Source: Phocaeicola plebeius (GTDB lineage: Bacteria; Bacteroidota; Bacteroidia; Bacteroidales; Bacteroidaceae). Taken from it: a stretch of 64,000 nucleotides of DNA. The notes beneath the pieces are model-generated. The model worked only from the letters and a program-made list of their open reading frames with translations. It was not told the origin of the DNA and made no database searches. Positions 63,426 to 64,000 of the stretch are shown here, one piece after another (position 1 is the stretch's first letter; each line of letters opens with the position of its first letter). The position numbers and the translations under genes were made by a program. Location of the stretch: the NCBI RefSeq assembly GCF_003437535.1, contig NZ_QSQT01000008.1, forward strand, positions 69,357-133,356. Direction: 5' to 3'.

Positions 63426-63548
63426 TGATTTGCAGAATCGGCAATATCAAGCCCTAAGAACGAATAAAAATGGTTTTTTAGATCATCTGTTTATTGATGT
63501 ATAGAATCGTGCGAATAAGGCCTCAAAAAACGCAAGTACATTCATATC

Positions 63549-63628
63549 AAAACGCCTTTGCGTTTCAAACGTCCTTGTGTTTTTAACTCAAACGCACTTG
63601 CGTTTAAATCAAAACGCTTAGGCGTTTT
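63549..63628. repeat. Palindromic AAACGC repeats with ~22-bp period
   Basis: Units of the form AAACGC-N4-5-GCGTTT begin near 63549, 63567, 63589 and 63611, 18-22 bases apart, each a small palindrome. A degenerate unit follows (to about 63662). The 646 bases from 63355 to the window end hold no solid gene. Confidence 0.75.
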
Positions 63629-63763
63629 CCTTTAAATATACTTACGTTTTTTGATAAACGTATAATGAATATAATCCGTATTATGTTTAATTAGAAAAAT
63701 AGCATTCGTAAGCATCCGGTAAGCATCCGCCTATTGGGTGTAAATATACAAAATATAATTTAG

Positions 63764-63787
63764 TCCCCCATTTTATTGGGGATTTTT
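63764..63787 (+). terminator. Isolated terminator-like hairpin
   Basis: Stem TCCCC/GGGGA with an 8-base loop and a run of six T. No gene lies directly upstream. Confidence 0.45.
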
Positions 63788-63790
63788 TCG

Positions 63791-63798
63791 TATATTTG
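63791..63798 (+). promoter_or_regulatory. Promoter-like -7 element before the three-way-junction element
   Basis: TATATTTG fits TAnnTTTG. Transcription from it would begin within about 20 bases of the structured element at 63822. Confidence 0.45.
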
Positions 63799-63821
63799 TA
63801 TTGCCCATTATGAACCTACAT

Positions 63822-63908
63822 TTCGCATCTTCATATCGTGTAATCCGTAAAGTCGGATTCAGAGTGGTTCTCTGTGGGCGCACGATATGAAGATGCGAAC
63901 TATTTTTA
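63822..63908 (+). ncRNA. Possible small structured RNA: 19-bp stem closing two hairpins
   Basis: Perfect 19-bp arms (63822-63840 and 63881-63899) enclose two further hairpins: AATCCG/CGGATT (63842-63859) and CAGAG/CTCTG (63860-63874). The right side is followed by CTATTTTT. With the promoter-like element at 63791 this could be a free-standing RNA of roughly 100 bases. It could also be a DNA recombination site or a leader of a gene beyond the window. A 25-codon frame (63887-63964) starts inside the right arm and is not convincing as a gene. Confidence 0.4.
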
Positions 63909-64000
63909 TGCATTCATCAACAAAAGAAAGATTTGAATTAATATCAGATATTGAAGTGATTTAAACTTTTCTTTTCCTTGCACATTTTCTCAATAGCATA

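Noticed and set aside
63355..63821. Hidden coding region in the last gene-free stretch
   Set aside because: Stops in all frames at short intervals; only repeats and hairpins are visible.
63887..63964. 25-codon frame in the right arm of the three-way-junction element
   Set aside because: No ribosome site, and the start is buried in the stem. Nothing distinguishes it from chance.

Overview
The window reads as chromosome of a gut Bacteroidales bacterium, Bacteroides or Phocaeicola. The reasons are: a SusC/SusD pair; the -7 promoter element TAnnTTTG upstream of many genes; a serine palmitoyltransferase; the complete Bat (aerotolerance) operon; a DUF4295 ribosomal-type protein beside rpmB-rpmG; and small families typical of the phylum (smalltalk, DUF5675, VirE-N/DUF3987). 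No rRNA, tRNA, CRISPR array, transposase or integrase gene was seen.

1-7751 is an AT-rich catabolic locus: a SusC receptor (cut by the window edge), a SusD lipoprotein, a secreted glycerophosphodiester phosphodiesterase, a HAD phosphatase and a GlpT/UhpT-type organophosphate transporter. The likely job is import and hydrolysis of glycerophosphodiesters. The transporter is split by a one-base deletion in an A tract. 7885-20370 is housekeeping: a DEAD-box helicase, serB, htpG, clpC, gyrA, a secreted TPR protein and an AraC regulator. An alpha/beta hydrolase with a cysteine nucleophile follows.

21580-30525 is an accessory island whose two ends carry the same 18-bp sequence. Its outer genes are a cassette common in Bacteroidales but of unknown function: smalltalk peptide and HU-like protein on the minus strand; a 108-aa protein, a VirE-N/DUF3987 primase/helicase-like protein and DUF5675 on the plus strand. 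Wedged into it is an AT-rich three-gene operon: a single-chain nuclease-methyltransferase-target-recognition protein plus two unknown partners. It looks like an undescribed restriction or defence system. Upstream of it, a 93-bp AT-rich segment lies between 22/23-bp inverted repeats, and a third copy of the repeat lies 7.3 kb away inside the DUF3987 gene. These are candidates for DNA inversion or for a binding site.

30508-36342 holds a second AraC regulator, a 71-aa protein, a Tat-type aldo/keto reductase, a flavin reductase-monooxygenase lipoprotein fusion, an LptF/G permease and tgt (lacking zinc-site cysteines). 36342-51162 is lon, trmN6, a lipid kinase divergent from serine palmitoyltransferase, a 37-aa basic peptide with a perfect Shine-Dalgarno sequence (rare in this phylum), DUF2148, a Cof phosphatase, an MgtC-like protein, a winged-helix protein, map, tsaD, a CinA-type amidohydrolase, rpmB-rpmG-DUF4295, ftsY, rimO and an HU protein. 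51155-52285 is an HU-transmembrane-LysM protein that may tie DNA to the cell wall.

52492-61750 is the Bat operon (moxR, DUF58, a DUF4381-like protein, batA-batE) followed by a PAP2 phosphatase. 61860-63354 holds a small DNA-binding protein and a DUF2007-double-USP fusion. The last 646 bases have no solid gene. They hold 22-bp-period palindromic repeats and, just behind a promoter-like element, a 78-base three-way-junction fold that may be a small RNA.
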